60,249 nucleotides of DNA from Plectonema cf. radiosum LEGE 06105 (GCF_015207665.1 NZ_JADEWL010000027.1:1-60249); one strand, 5' to 3'; positions 16,220 to 25,918 are shown, numbered from the stretch's first letter. Made by a program: numbers and translations. The notes: generated from the sequence alone by a model not told the origin.

Positions 16220-17332
16220 CTATTCATGTTCAAAAATTGCACCATGTCGCTTTAAGTATAATTTGACATCATCGTTAATGCCTATATTATCTCCAAAGCG
16301 AGCATTTTCAACTTTTGCATGAATCAAATTAGTATTGGTCAAATTTGCTTTTCTTAAATCAGTATTATATAGATTGGCATTTTCAAGGTTGCTATTTTGT
16401 AAATTAGCTTTCTCTAAACAAGCTTCGCTCAAATTGGCATTTTTCAAATTAGCATTATCTAACTGAGCATGATTTAAATTAACTGATTCTAGATTGGCAT
16501 CTTTTAGTTTAGCTGTACATAATTGAGCATCTTTGAGATTAGCGCGAGTTAAGTTAGCATTATTAAGTTTGACATTATTCATATAGGCGCAAGTTAAATC
16601 GGCATTGACTAACTGAGCATTATTAAGATTAGCATTCCACAGATAAGCTTTATGAAGTTGGGCATTAGTTAAGTTAGCATTTAGTAATTTAGCATCACTG
16701 AGGTTTGCACTGATTAATATGGCATTGATTAAGCAAGCATGATTAAGCTCAGCTGTACTGAGGTTAGCATCTTTTAAATTAGCGTTATTTAGATTAGCAC
16801 CTGTTAACTTAATGCTGTTGAGGTTAGCACCTAATAACTGAGCATTTACTAACTGAGCATTTACTAACTTAGCTTCACTCAAGTCAACTCCTACTAACTG
16901 GGCATCTGTTAAATTAGCACCGCTCAATTCAACACCGCTCAAATATATATTATTGAGATTAACACCAATTAAATTAACCTCTTTTAAGTCAGCGAAAATC
17001 AAGTTTAAACTGCTAATATTGTTCCCTTGAGTAATTTGACTCAGGATTTTTTCTTGGATATTATCTTCTTCTTCAGTTTCGACATTATCAGCGGTATTAG
17101 GAATTTGATTTTTTAAATAATCATTTTGTTTACTCAACAAGATATTTCCAACAATAAAAATCAACCCAATACCTAAACTGATACCAATTAATAAAAATGA
17201 TGATTTATTCGTAATTATCAATGAAAGAAATATATAACTTGTGAGAACTACAGCTATTAATTGGAATGCGAAATATAATCTATCTTTAAAAGATTCCGAT
17301 AAATGATTTTTTTTCGAGTTAGTTGTATTCAT
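16220..17332 (-). CDS. Membrane-anchored pentapeptide-repeat protein
   Basis: Two N-terminal membrane helices (about residues 17-39 and 48-68) are followed by a linker. About 45 A(N/D/Q)Lxx pentapeptides then run from about residue 105 to 355, which should form a right-handed quadrilateral beta-helix. Such proteins are numerous in cyanobacteria, and most have no known role. The repeats lie on the cytoplasmic or the lumenal side depending on topology, which the sequence does not settle. Confidence 0.88.
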   Translation of the reverse strand: MNTTNSKKNHLSESFKDRLYFAFQLIAVVLTSYIFLSLIITNKSSFLLIGISLGIGLIFIVGNILLSKQNDYLKNQIPNTADNVETEEEDNIQEKILSQITQGNNISSLNLIFADLKEVNLIGVNLNNIYLSGVELSGANLTDAQLVGVDLSEAKLVNAQLVNAQLLGANLNSIKLTGANLNNANLKDANLSTAELNHACLINAILISANLSDAKLLNANLTNAQLHKAYLWNANLNNAQLVNADLTCAYMNNVKLNNANLTRANLKDAQLCTAKLKDANLESVNLNHAQLDNANLKNANLSEACLEKANLQNSNLENANLYNTDLRKANLTNTNLIHAKVENARFGDNIGINDDVKLYLKRHGAIFEHE

Positions 17333-17766
17333 AGTTAATAAGTATCTTTAAATAAAAATTAATTGTGATTTAATTGTCAATAACAATAGTTGATATTACA
17401 TACATAATTGTATTATATGCAAGAAATGTTTGATTATTTAATTATTGAATTATTTAATTATTTAAATTATATTTTTGTACTTTTGCGATCGCAAGTACAA
17501 AAGATATCATTGTGTAGCGGCTTTGAACACGGATTAAAAGGGATTACACTGATTACACGGATTTAATTACCCATTACCCATTACCCATTACCCATTACCC
17601 ATTACCAATTACCCATTACCCATTACCCATTACCCATTACCAATTACCCATTAGCCATTACCCAGTTTTACCCGCATTGGAGGAATAGAAGTGCGTTTAT
17701 CAATTAAAAACTATTAAGCTGTTATATAGCGCGTTAATATGCTTGCTGACTAATAGAAATTGAATT
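17333..17766. other. Intergenic region with long CCCATTA heptamer array upstream of ffh
   Basis: The region is AT-rich. From 17563 to 17664 it holds about 14 CCCATTA units with a few CCAATTA and GCCATTA variants, one of the longest STRR arrays in the window. The ffh promoter should lie between the array and 17767. Confidence 0.8.
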
Positions 17767-19221
17767 ATGTTTGATGCACTAGCCGACCGTTTAGAATCTA
17801 CCTGGAAAAAGCTCCGGGGACAAGATAAGATTTCTCAATCCAATATTCAGGAAGCTCTGCGAGAAGTACGCCGTGCCTTATTAGAAGCGGATGTCAACCT
17901 GCAAGTAGTCAAAGAATTTATTAGCGAAGTAGAAGCCAAAGCACAAGGGGCTGAAGTTTTAAGTGGAGTACGTCCCGATCAACAGTTTATCAAAATAGTT
18001 AACGACGAATTGGTAAGAGTCATGGGGGAAACCAACGTTCCCCTCGTACAAGCCGAAGTTGCGCCTACAGTTGTGTTGATGGCTGGTTTACAGGGTACTG
18101 GTAAAACCACGGCAACCGCTAAGTTAGCCTTACACTTGAGAAAATTAGAACGCAGTTGTTTGATGGTTGCTACAGACGTTTACCGTCCCGCTGCCATCGA
18201 CCAATTGATAACTTTAGGTCAACAAATTGACGTGCCGGTATTTGAACTGGGAAGCGACGCAAATCCAGTTGAGATTGCCCGTCTGGGGGTGGAACGGGCT
18301 AGGGCAGAAGGAATTGATACCGTAATTATTGATACCGCCGGTCGTCTGCAAATTGACGAAGACATGATGGCGGAGTTAGCCCAGGTAAAACAAACCGTCC
18401 AACCCGATGAAACGCTGCTGGTAGTAGACGCGATGACTGGTCAAGAAGCAGCAAATTTGACTCGTACCTTTCACGAACAAATTGGTATTACTGGTGCAAT
18501 TCTCACCAAATTAGACGGTGATAGCCGTGGTGGTGCAGCACTGTCGGTAAGAAGAATTTCCGGTGCGCCGATTAAATTTGTTGGTGTGGGCGAAAAAGTA
18601 GAAGCGCTACAGCCCTTTTATCCCGAAAGAATGGCATCGCGAATTTTGGGGATGGGGGATGTATTAACCCTTGTAGAAAAAGCCCAGGAAGAATTTGACC
18701 TCGCCGATGCTGAAAAAATGACAGAGAAAATGCTGTCGGCGAAGTTTGATTTTACCGACTTTCTCAAACAGCTGCGTTTGTTGAAAAATATGGGTTCCCT
18801 CGGAGGTATCATGAAGATGATTCCAGGGATGGGTAAAATTTCTAACGAACAACTCGAACAAGGACAATCTCAGCTGAAGCGCTGCGAAGCGATGATTAAG
18901 TCCATGACTCAGGAAGAACGCAAAAATCCTGATTTATTGGCAAGTTCTCCCAGTCGTCGGCGACGGATTGCAACTGGAAGTGGTTTTAAAGAGAAAGATA
19001 TCAGCAAATTAGTCAGTGATTTTCAGCGAATGCGGAGTATGATGCAGCAAATGGGTCAAGGCAACTTTCCCGGAATGGGAGGAATGTTTGACGGTATGGG
19101 CGGCAATCCAATGGCTGCCGGTAATCAAGCTGCACCAGGATGGCGGGGTTATCCCGGTGGTGCTGGCGGTAAAAAGAAACCGAAAAAAGAAAAAAAGAAA
19201 AAAGGTTTTGGTACCCTTTAA
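17767..19221 (+). CDS. ffh: Signal recognition particle protein Ffh (SRP54)
   Basis: Ffh binds 4.5S-type RNA and signal sequences and delivers ribosomes to FtsY at the membrane. An N-domain (about 1-90) precedes the GTPase with GLQGTGKTT (about 107-115), the DTAGRLQ and TKLDGD motifs. The Met-rich M-domain follows (GGIMKMIPGMGKIS and the SSPSRRRRIATGSG RNA-binding segment). The tail is Gly/Met-rich and then Lys-rich, as in other cyanobacteria. The 484-residue length is normal. It precedes rpsP by 233 bp. Confidence 0.97.
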   Translation: MFDALADRLESTWKKLRGQDKISQSNIQEALREVRRALLEADVNLQVVKEFISEVEAKAQGAEVLSGVRPDQQFIKIVNDELVRVMGETNVPLVQAEVAPTVVLMAGLQGTGKTTATAKLALHLRKLERSCLMVATDVYRPAAIDQLITLGQQIDVPVFELGSDANPVEIARLGVERARAEGIDTVIIDTAGRLQIDEDMMAELAQVKQTVQPDETLLVVDAMTGQEAANLTRTFHEQIGITGAILTKLDGDSRGGAALSVRRISGAPIKFVGVGEKVEALQPFYPERMASRILGMGDVLTLVEKAQEEFDLADAEKMTEKMLSAKFDFTDFLKQLRLLKNMGSLGGIMKMIPGMGKISNEQLEQGQSQLKRCEAMIKSMTQEERKNPDLLASSPSRRRRIATGSGFKEKDISKLVSDFQRMRSMMQQMGQGNFPGMGGMFDGMGGNPMAAGNQAAPGWRGYPGGAGGKKKPKKEKKKKGFGTL

Positions 19222-19454
19222 CCTTTAACCCTTAACCTTTAACCTCTAACCTCTAACCTTTGACCTCATACAATAGCGCTTCCTGCCGTGTGAGTGCTAA
19301 AATTAGCATTTGCTACTTGTGGGAAATTTTTATCTTCCTGCGATAAAGAGCATTAGCCTTTTAGGTAAAATGCTTCCATAATGTTAAATAGATTTATCGC
19401 CAACTAGTAGTTGTCAACCAACACCATTAAAATTAGGAGCATAACTTCTTAATC

Positions 19455-19718
19455 ATGATTAAACTCCGCCTCAAGCGATTTGGCAAAAAACGAGAAGCTA
19501 GTTACCGGATAATTGCCATCAATAACCTTTCTCGTCGTGATGGTCTTCCCCTTGAAGAATTGGGTTTTTATAATCCTAGAACCAATGAAGTAAAATTAGA
19601 CGTTCCCGGCATTGTGAAGCGGTTACAACAGGGCGCTCAACCAACTGACACCGTGCGTCGCATTTTAACAAAAAATAATGTTTTTGAACAAGTCCGTGCA
19701 GAAGCTGTATCCTCATAA
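19455..19718 (+). CDS. rpsP: 30S ribosomal protein S16
   Basis: The 87-residue protein begins [20 protein letters not shown] and continues through [15 protein letters not shown], the standard S16 signature. It assembles early in the small subunit. The ffh-rpsP-KH order is common in bacteria. Its last 41 bp overlap the open frame of the KH-domain gene, which suggests translational coupling. Confidence 0.97.
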   Translation: MIKLRLKRFGKKREASYRIIAINNLSRRDGLPLEELGFYNPRTNEVKLDVPGIVKRLQQGAQPTDTVRRILTKNNVFEQVRAEAVSS

Positions 19719-20124
19719 CGCAGGAGAAACGAACCCCCGTATAACTCCCGATTACATTGGTTTAGTAAAATTCTTGATTCAGCCGTTTTTGGAGTCTCCA
19801 GAATCTTTAAGCGTTGATTGCGAAATTTCTGGTAGCAGTAAACGAGTTTGGATTCGCATTGCCTTTGATAGTGCAGATAAAGGTAAAGTTTTTGGTCGTG
19901 GAGGACGCAATATTCAGGCTATTCGCACGGTGATTTCTACTGCTGCTCAAGCCGCCGGACAATCGGCACACCTAGACATTTACGGTAGTAATGAAAGTCG
20001 GGAAGATGCACCTGTATCGACTACCAATAACGAAGAACAGAATCGAGAATTACCGATGCCCAAACCTAAAATAAGACGTGGTGACGGAAACAGAAATTTC
20101 ACCCAACCCCGTACTCGTATTTGA
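19678..20124 (+). CDS. KH-domain RNA-binding protein (KhpA-like)
   Basis: The protein carries the single KH domain with the GxxG loop [14 protein letters not shown] at about residues 81-94, preceded by [21 protein letters not shown] charged tail of about 40 residues is rich in Asn, Glu, Pro and Arg. KhpA proteins bind RNA and affect cell shape and division in other bacteria. The start is unclear. An AGGAG at 19722-19726 sits after the rpsP stop, but no ATG, GTG or TTG follows it in frame. The only in-frame candidates are ATG 19678 and GTG 19696, both inside rpsP. Confidence 0.85.
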   Translation: MFLNKSVQKLYPHNAGETNPRITPDYIGLVKFLIQPFLESPESLSVDCEISGSSKRVWIRIAFDSADKGKVFGRGGRNIQAIRTVISTAAQAAGQSAHLDIYGSNESREDAPVSTTNNEEQNRELPMPKPKIRRGDGNRNFTQPRTRI

Positions 20125-20126
20125 TT

Positions 20127-20156
20127 GAAACAATATTTATTGATATTTATTGTTTC
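20127..20156 (+). terminator. Hairpin after the KH gene
   Basis: GAAACAATA (20127-20135) and TATTGTTTC (20148-20156) form a 9-bp perfect stem directly after the KH stop codon. A U-rich stretch follows, so it may act as a terminator or RNA-stabilising end. Confidence 0.45.
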
Positions 20157-20168
20157 TTGTTGGATTCG

Positions 20169-20190
20169 CTATCAGCCCTATGGCTGATAG
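20169..20190. repeat. Small palindrome upstream of phoH
   Basis: CTATCAGCC-CTAT-GGCTGATAG forms a 9-bp stem with a 4-nt loop. It lies 84 bp before the phoH start. It may be part of the terminator region or a dispersed palindrome. Confidence 0.5.
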
Positions 20191-20273
20191 GAAACAACAA
20201 ATAAGATTCGTCTCCCCATCGGAGCATTTGTGTTCATTTTGTTAATATTTACTGCTTACTAAGAATAAACACT

Positions 20274-21227
20274 ATGGCAGATGCCATAACAATAGAATTA
20301 CCAGATATCCCAAGTGCTATGGCGTTAGCGGGAAATGAGGAAGAAAATCTCAAAACCCTATCGCGACAAACTGGAGCCACAATAGTACTACGAGGACAAG
20401 AATTATACGTTAGTGGCACTGAAAAACAAATCGATTTGGTTCGTCGGTTGGTAAAATCTTTAGAAGATATTTGGACGAATGGTAATATATTATCTCTGGC
20501 CGATATCTTAACTGCGCGTCAAGCCCTCGATACTCATCGAGAAGATGAACTGCAAACATTGCAAAAGGATGTACTTGCTAAAACTCGTCGTGGTGAACAA
20601 ATTCGCGCTAAAACCTTTCGTCAGCGACAGTATATTGAAGCAATACGCAAGCGTGATTTAACATTTTGTATTGGCCCGGCTGGTACTGGTAAAACATTTT
20701 TAGCAGTCGTCGTTGCCGTGCAAGCGCTGCTTGATAATAAGTATGAGAAACTTATATTAACTCGTCCAGCGGTAGAAGCAGGTGAAAAACTCGGTTTTTT
20801 ACCGGGAGATTTACAACAGAAAGTTAATCCTTATTTGCGTCCACTTTATGATGCTATCAACGAATTTATTGATCCGGACAAAGTACCATCACTAATCGAA
20901 AAAGGAGTAATTGAAGTTGCACCTTTAGCTTATATGCGGGGAAGAACTTTAAATAATGCATTCGTAATTGTAGACGAAGCTCAAAATACGACACCAGCAC
21001 AGATGAAAATGCTTTTAACTCGTTTGGGTTTCCGTTCCCGTATGGTAGTAACGGGTGATATGACGCAAAGTGATTTACCATCACAGCAACAATCGGGATT
21101 ATTAACAGCTTTTCAAATTTTAAAGCACGTAGAAGGCATCGCATTCTGTGAATTTTCTCAAAAAGATGTTGTACGTCATCCTTTAGTACAGCGGATTGTC
21201 GCCGCTTACGAACAGCATGAAAAGTAA
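20274..21227 (+). CDS. PhoH family ATPase
   Basis: The 317-residue protein has an N-terminal KH-like segment (about 1-75). A P-loop ATPase domain follows, with Walker A GPAGTGKTF at about residues 138-146 and Walker B FVIVDEAQN at about 222-230. The segment MVVTGDMTQSDLP is diagnostic for PhoH. The family is predicted to act on RNA, often with ribosome-associated nucleases. It is separated from the KH gene by 149 bp with two hairpins. Confidence 0.93.
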   Translation: MADAITIELPDIPSAMALAGNEEENLKTLSRQTGATIVLRGQELYVSGTEKQIDLVRRLVKSLEDIWTNGNILSLADILTARQALDTHREDELQTLQKDVLAKTRRGEQIRAKTFRQRQYIEAIRKRDLTFCIGPAGTGKTFLAVVVAVQALLDNKYEKLILTRPAVEAGEKLGFLPGDLQQKVNPYLRPLYDAINEFIDPDKVPSLIEKGVIEVAPLAYMRGRTLNNAFVIVDEAQNTTPAQMKMLLTRLGFRSRMVVTGDMTQSDLPSQQQSGLLTAFQILKHVEGIAFCEFSQKDVVRHPLVQRIVAAYEQHEK

Positions 21228-21341
21228 ACAGTTATCAGTTATCAGTTATCAGTTGAGAGTGGACAACAACTAACTCCTAACTTTTAATCATTAACTCCTA
21301 ACTCATAACTCCTAACTCCTAACTCCAAACCTCTAACCTGC
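21228..21341. repeat. Heptamer tandem repeats between phoH and WD40 genes
   Basis: (CAGTTAT)n runs at 21230-21255 and (TAACTCC)n-type units at 21275-21330 fill the convergent gap. Confidence 0.8.
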
Positions 21342-22427
21342 TCAAGGCATTTTTTTAATGCTGATTGGGAAGGTTGAATTGTAAGCTCCACCTCCTTTTC
21401 CGATGGCAATGGTTTTACCGTCGGGACTAAATGCGGTACTGGTAGGATAAAGTTGGTCGTAATTTTGAGGGTTGTTTTCTGCTTCCAGGAAAGTATTAAT
21501 GGCTTTTCCAATACTTAAATCCCACATTGTGACTGCACCATCTAATGTGGTAGTGACAACGGTTTTGCTATCGTTTCCTAAAGTTACAGAGGTAATGCCT
21601 TCAATATCTGATACACTAAAACGATTGACTAGTTTTCCAGTATTCAAATCCCAAACGTTGATTTTTGGGTCTGTAGCGTTAACTAAATATTTTCCGTCGG
21701 GAGTAAAGCCGATAAAACTAATCAGGTTGATGTTTCCTTCGATACTACTAATTAGTTTTCCTGTTTCCAGGTTCCATAATCTAAGTGTTTTGTCGGAATC
21801 ACTTTGGAGGGAACCTCCACCGCTAGCGAGAGTTTTGCCGTCGGGACTAATTGCTACTGAACGTACTGGACTATTATGTCCAGTTAAAGTGCGAATTAAT
21901 GCACCTGTTTGCGGATTCCACAGTTTAATAGTGTTGTCGTAACTACCGCTAACAAGAGTTTTACCGTCAGCGGTTATTGCTAAGGAAGTCACACCTTGAG
22001 AATGTCCTTTGAGGGTACGAAGCAGTTTTCTGGTTTTCATGCTCCATACTTTAATTACTTTATCGGTATTGGTTTGTGCTGTTCCTCCCCCAGTAAAAAA
22101 TAGCTGTCCGTCGGGACTGATAACAACGTCGTTTACCCCGTCTTTGTGTCCGTCAAGGGTAGTAATTAGTCTACCATTTGTCAGGTTCCACATCTTTACA
22201 GTATGGTCGTAACTACCGCTAATTAAGGTTTGTCCGTCGGGGCTAAAAGCTAAAGCTTCGATATCCCATATATGTCCTTTTAAGGTAAAGGTAGGTTTAA
22301 TTTGTGGGGATTTTGATATGGTTGGGGTTTGAGCAGAAGTTTGGATTAAATTACTTCCACCGAGAATAACTGTTGCTGCAACAACCGATGTTATAAAGCT
22401 TTTTTGCAAAAATTGTTTGTAATTCAT
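21342..22427 (-). CDS. Exported WD40-repeat protein
   Basis: The 361-residue product has a signal-peptide-like N-terminus (SFITSVVAATVILGGSNLIQ). Seven WD40 blades follow, with endings such as VKMWNL, IKVWSM, IKLWNP, LRLWNL and VTMWDL and the common phrase SPDGKTL. It should form a single seven-bladed propeller in the periplasm and act as a binding scaffold. The partner is unknown. The last residues (ISIKKMP) are non-blade. It is convergent with phoH. Confidence 0.85.
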   Translation of the reverse strand: MNYKQFLQKSFITSVVAATVILGGSNLIQTSAQTPTISKSPQIKPTFTLKGHIWDIEALAFSPDGQTLISGSYDHTVKMWNLTNGRLITTLDGHKDGVNDVVISPDGQLFFTGGGTAQTNTDKVIKVWSMKTRKLLRTLKGHSQGVTSLAITADGKTLVSGSYDNTIKLWNPQTGALIRTLTGHNSPVRSVAISPDGKTLASGGGSLQSDSDKTLRLWNLETGKLISSIEGNINLISFIGFTPDGKYLVNATDPKINVWDLNTGKLVNRFSVSDIEGITSVTLGNDSKTVVTTTLDGAVTMWDLSIGKAINTFLEAENNPQNYDQLYPTSTAFSPDGKTIAIGKGGGAYNSTFPISIKKMP

Positions 22428-22667
22428 GTTGACTAATTACCTTTATTTACTTAGCTTTTATCATATTAGCGATACATATATATATACTCAATCCCAAAAA
22501 AAACATCAAATTTTTTGCTTTATTTGTCCGTAATAGCAGAAAATAAAACAGGAGTTAATATTAATAATTCCAGGTTTTTTATTTAATCAAAAAATAATTT
22601 ATGTAATCTAAATCAAGAAAAAATAACTTTAAATAAAACATTTTAAATATTTAATTACCAATGTCCA

Positions 22668-23312
22668 ATGCCTAATTTTCCATGCCCAAGTTCTTGGTTA
22701 ACACTTTTAAAAAAACATCGCGTTATTGCCGTAATTCGTGCTAATAAAAAAAATTTAGCTCGACAAATGGCTTTAACCGTTGCATTTGGGGGAATAAAGC
22801 TCATTGAAGTAACTTGGAACACTCCTAATGCAGCAGAATTAGTCGTAGAATTACGTAGAGAAATTCCTGATTGTATTATTGGCGCGGGTACGCTGTTAAA
22901 CTTACAACAAATGCAGCAAGCAGTACAAGCAGGGTCGCAATTCTTGTTTACTCCTCATATTGACCCAGAAATAATTTCAGCGGCTGTAAATTTAAATATA
23001 CCAATTATACCCGGAGCGCTGACTCCAACAGAAATTGTTACAGCTTGGACTTTAGGAGCAACCTGCGTCAAAGTATTTCCTATACAAGCAGTAGGTAATG
23101 TTGAATATATCAAAAGTTTACAAGCTCCCTTAAAACAAATTCCCTTGATTCCTACCGGGGGAGTAACTTTAGAAAATGCAGCAGAATTTATCTCTTCAGG
23201 TGCGATCGCAATTGGATTAAGTAGTGAGTTATTCCCTAAACATCTAGTTATATCTGAAGATTGGGATTTAATAACTCAACAGACAGAAACTCTACTGCAA
23301 AAGATAAAGTAA
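22668..23312 (+). CDS. eda: KDPG/KHG aldolase (2-dehydro-3-deoxyphosphogluconate aldolase)
   Basis: The enzyme splits KDPG into pyruvate and glyceraldehyde 3-phosphate in the Entner-Doudoroff pathway, or 4-hydroxy-2-oxoglutarate into pyruvate and glyoxylate. The 214-residue protein shows the catalytic Glu in [11 protein letters not shown] and the Schiff-base Lys in [14 protein letters not shown]. The phosphate-binding [14 protein letters not shown] segment follows. The length is normal. It is alone, with the L,D-transpeptidase 100 bp downstream. Confidence 0.92.
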   Translation: MPNFPCPSSWLTLLKKHRVIAVIRANKKNLARQMALTVAFGGIKLIEVTWNTPNAAELVVELRREIPDCIIGAGTLLNLQQMQQAVQAGSQFLFTPHIDPEIISAAVNLNIPIIPGALTPTEIVTAWTLGATCVKVFPIQAVGNVEYIKSLQAPLKQIPLIPTGGVTLENAAEFISSGAIAIGLSSELFPKHLVISEDWDLITQQTETLLQKIK

Positions 23313-23412
23313 GATAAAAATAGAGATGTTCATAGCTTATAACAGAAATAAGCTATTAAATACAACTAAAAAAGAGAATAAACAAAAACGCTCACATTTG
23401 AGAATATTTACT

Positions 23413-23922
23413 ATGGAAAACCTAAATTCACCTCAGTATATTCGCTATTTTAAAACTTTTGTTGCGGCTATATTATTGTCGGCTACTGTTGTAAGTTTTC
23501 CGACAAATAAAGCTTTAGGAAATAATATGCAGCGGGTTAGTCAAAAAGTTAGTCAGTTGAAAAATTCCAATAAACGTTGGATTCAAGTAGATTTGTCAGA
23601 ACAAAGATTAATTGCTTGGGAAGGAAATAAAGCTGTTTTTGGAGTTACTGTTTCTACAGGAAAAAGGTCAACTCCTACCCCAATTGGTGTATTTAATATC
23701 TACACAAAGTTAAAGCAAACTCGGATGAAAGGTGATGGTTACGACATTCCTGATGTTCCCCACACAATGTATTATCAAGGTGGTTATGGAATTCATGGGG
23801 CATACTGGCATAATAATTTTGGTACACCAGTTAGTCATGGTTGTGTGAATTTAGCACCTAATCAAGCCAAAAAATTATTCAATTGGGCATCAGTTGGAAC
23901 TACAGTTGTTGTACAACGTTAG
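23413..23922 (+). CDS. L,D-transpeptidase (YkuD domain)
   Basis: The enzyme should form 3-3 cross-links in peptidoglycan or attach proteins to it in the periplasm. The YkuD domain shows [11 protein letters not shown] and the catalytic SHGCVNL (active-site Cys with neighbouring His). An N-terminal signal or anchor is present ([20 protein letters not shown]). I start at ATG 23413 (169 residues). The frame is open to 23326, but that extension is Lys/Asn-rich and would bury the signal peptide. Confidence 0.9.
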   Translation: MENLNSPQYIRYFKTFVAAILLSATVVSFPTNKALGNNMQRVSQKVSQLKNSNKRWIQVDLSEQRLIAWEGNKAVFGVTVSTGKRSTPTPIGVFNIYTKLKQTRMKGDGYDIPDVPHTMYYQGGYGIHGAYWHNNFGTPVSHGCVNLAPNQAKKLFNWASVGTTVVVQR

Positions 23923-23962
23923 GAAATTATTTTCTATGTTTCTCCTGCTTATTTGTAGACTC

Positions 23963-23995
23963 AGAAGTCGGATTTCTTTGAGAAACCCGACTTCT
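23963..23995. terminator. Bidirectional hairpin between convergent genes
   Basis: AGAAGTCGGATTTCT (23963-23977) and AGAAACCCGACTTCT (23981-23995) form a 15-bp stem with one mismatch and a 3-nt loop. It lies 40 bp after the YkuD stop and 20 bp after the HAD stop, a fitting place for a shared terminator. The sequence is also a palindrome type that is dispersed in cyanobacterial genomes. Confidence 0.6.
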
Positions 23996-24015
23996 CTGTA
24001 CTGAGTAGTAGGTAA

Positions 24016-24744
24016 TTAATCAACTTGAATTTCATCTAATTTATTAATTACTACATCCGCACCTCGAACATTATCTGAACGCCCAATCCAAGTAATACCA
24101 ATACAACCAGCCGCTTGAGCATTCCGTGCCATTTGCATATCACCAACCGAATCTCCTACCATTAATGTTGAGCTTGCTTCTACTGCCAATTTTTCACAAG
24201 CTTGCAAAAATAAAGCTGGTTCTGGTTTAAAAATATTACCATCTACTCCCATTTCTAAGTTTATATATTCACCGAGTTGATGAATTGCTACAAAATTATT
24301 TACTTCTGCGGTTGTTGCGGCTGAAAGAATACCTAATTTTAATCCCGCTTGTGAAAGCTTTTGTAATATTTCTAGACTACCTGCAAATAATGAGGAAGCA
24401 GAATTACCCAGATATGTATCTGCTTCATTTAAACTTTTACGAGCTATTTCTAAGGATTCAATCCAACCTCTTCCCGTTTCCGCAATATAAGCTGCTGTCG
24501 CAATTTCGGTTTCCTGACGGCTTGCTACAGCCATTAAACCCGCAGCATCTAAAATATCACCATTAACACCAAATGCCATTAATAAAGGCTCTCCAATACC
24601 AGGTATTTGAGCATCTATAATTCGCGCTGCTTTTTGAGCAAAATTACGTAAATCTTTTTCTGAATCTTCTAAAGTCCCATTTTTGTCAAATACAATTGCT
24701 TGTATATTAGAAAAAGTTCTATCTCTACATTTAATAGTCGCCAA
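24016..24744 (-). CDS. HAD family hydrolase with altered motif I
   Basis: The 242-residue protein has a HAD fold with a helical cap. Motif I reads VFDKNGTLEDS, motif II is LGILSAATT, and motif III/IV is MVGDSVGDMQMARNAQAAGC. The usual DxD of motif I is D-K-N here: the second Asp, the general acid/base, is Asn (codon AAT, one base from GAT). This could weaken phosphatase activity. The start is a TTG (24744-24742), supported by AGGAG 9 nt upstream. The start and upstream region are duplicated in tandem next to the gene. Confidence 0.85.
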   Translation of the reverse strand: MATIKCRDRTFSNIQAIVFDKNGTLEDSEKDLRNFAQKAARIIDAQIPGIGEPLLMAFGVNGDILDAAGLMAVASRQETEIATAAYIAETGRGWIESLEIARKSLNEADTYLGNSASSLFAGSLEILQKLSQAGLKLGILSAATTAEVNNFVAIHQLGEYINLEMGVDGNIFKPEPALFLQACEKLAVEASSTLMVGDSVGDMQMARNAQAAGCIGITWIGRSDNVRGADVVINKLDEIQVD

Positions 24745-25438
24745 AATATGCTACTCCTTTTTAAGTTAAAGATATATTATTGCAGAATTTGGCGTGCAAA
24801 AAAAATATCATCACAATATTAAATTAATCAGCATCCTTGTGGAAAAAAATTTGTTTTATAAAAATTAAATTTATGAACTAAATCGGTAAAAATAAAATAA
24901 AAATATACTCAATAGATATATACTGATTTTATTGATATTCAACTGTTATCAGTTAAAAACTGTAAATCAATTGGCACTCACAGTCCCCCACTTCTAAAAG
25001 TGGTGTGTTTCAGTCGGGGTTAAATCCCCAACTGAAACCGTGATAACTGATAACTGTTCACTGTTCACTGATTTAACTACGTAGTTAATAGTCGCCAAAA
25101 TATGCTACTCCTTTTTAAGTTAAAGATATATTATTGCAGAATTTGGCGTGCAAAAAAAATATCATCACAATATTAAATTAATCAGCATCCTTGTGGAAAA
25201 AAATTTGTTTTATAAAAATTAAATTTATGAACTAAATCGGTAAAAATAAAATAAAAATATACTCAATAGATATATACTGATTTTATTGATATTCAACTGT
25301 TATCAGTTAAAAACTGTAAATCAATTGGCACTCACAGTCCCCCACTTCTAAAAGTGGTGTGTTTCAGTCGGGGTTAAATCCCCAACTGAAACCGTGATAA
25401 CTGATAACTGTTCACTGTTCACTGATTTAACTACGTAG
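24731..25438. repeat. Perfect tandem duplication, 2 x 354 bp
   Basis: Unit 1 is 24731-25084 and unit 2 is 25085-25438, with a partial third start (TTAATA) to 25444. I found no mismatch on reading both copies. Each unit includes the HAD ribosome site, its TTG start and first four codons, a long AT-rich stretch, hairpins CCACTT-CTAA-AAGTGG and GTTTCAGT-GGGG/CCCC-ACTGAAAC, STRR units, and the palindrome TTAACTACGTAGTTAA at the junction (25073-25088 in the first copy). Confidence 0.95.
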
Positions 25439-25456
25439 TTAATATTGGAGGTTTTT

Positions 25457-25918
25457 ATGTCTATTAGTGAATTATTTAATATTGCCAATCTTTACGTTCT
25501 ACCTTTTTGGGTATTGATGATTTTTCTACCGAAGTGGAAAGTAACTCAAAACATTATGCAGTCCTATATTCCATTTGTACCATTAGCTGGATTATATTTA
25601 TACTTGTTTATCAGCAGCATTACACCCGAAAATGCTCAAGCTTTATCTAATCCTCAACTAGCTGATATTGCTCGCTTTTTTGCTTCGGAAACCGCTGCCG
25701 CAACTGGTTGGATTCATTTCTTGGTAATGGATTTATTCGTGGGACGTTATATTTATTTAGCAGGAGTTAAAACAGGTATTTGGACTTTCCACTCCCTTGC
25801 TCTTTGTTTATTTGCTGGCCCTTTAGGTTTACTTTCTCATATTTTCACTTATTGGATTTCTCTGCGATTTTTTGCCAAAGAATCCGTAGATACTACAATA
25901 TCAGCTCCGAATACTTAG
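25457..25918 (+). CDS. ABA4-like membrane protein (DUF4281)
   Basis: The 153-residue protein has four hydrophobic segments and matches ABA4-like proteins, whose plant member is needed for neoxanthin synthesis. Typical pieces are LFNIANLYVLPFWVLMIFLP and GWIHFLVMDLFVGRYIYL. I use ATG 25457 because GGAGG lies at 25447-25451. In cyanobacteria the role is not established, and carotenoid modification is an inference. It lies directly after the tandem duplication, so its promoter may sit in unit 2. Confidence 0.82.
   Translation: MSISELFNIANLYVLPFWVLMIFLPKWKVTQNIMQSYIPFVPLAGLYLYLFISSITPENAQALSNPQLADIARFFASETAAATGWIHFLVMDLFVGRYIYLAGVKTGIWTFHSLALCLFAGPLGLLSHIFTYWISLRFFAKESVDTTISAPNT

Noticed and set aside
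17563-17664. Regular array that could be taken for CRISPR
   Set aside because: Units are contiguous heptamers without spacers, which is the STRR pattern and not repeat-spacer.
24960-25040. Hairpins in the 354-bp unit as an IS200/IS605 end
   Set aside because: The paired stems are suggestive, but there is no transposase fragment or matching second end, so only a palindrome is claimed.
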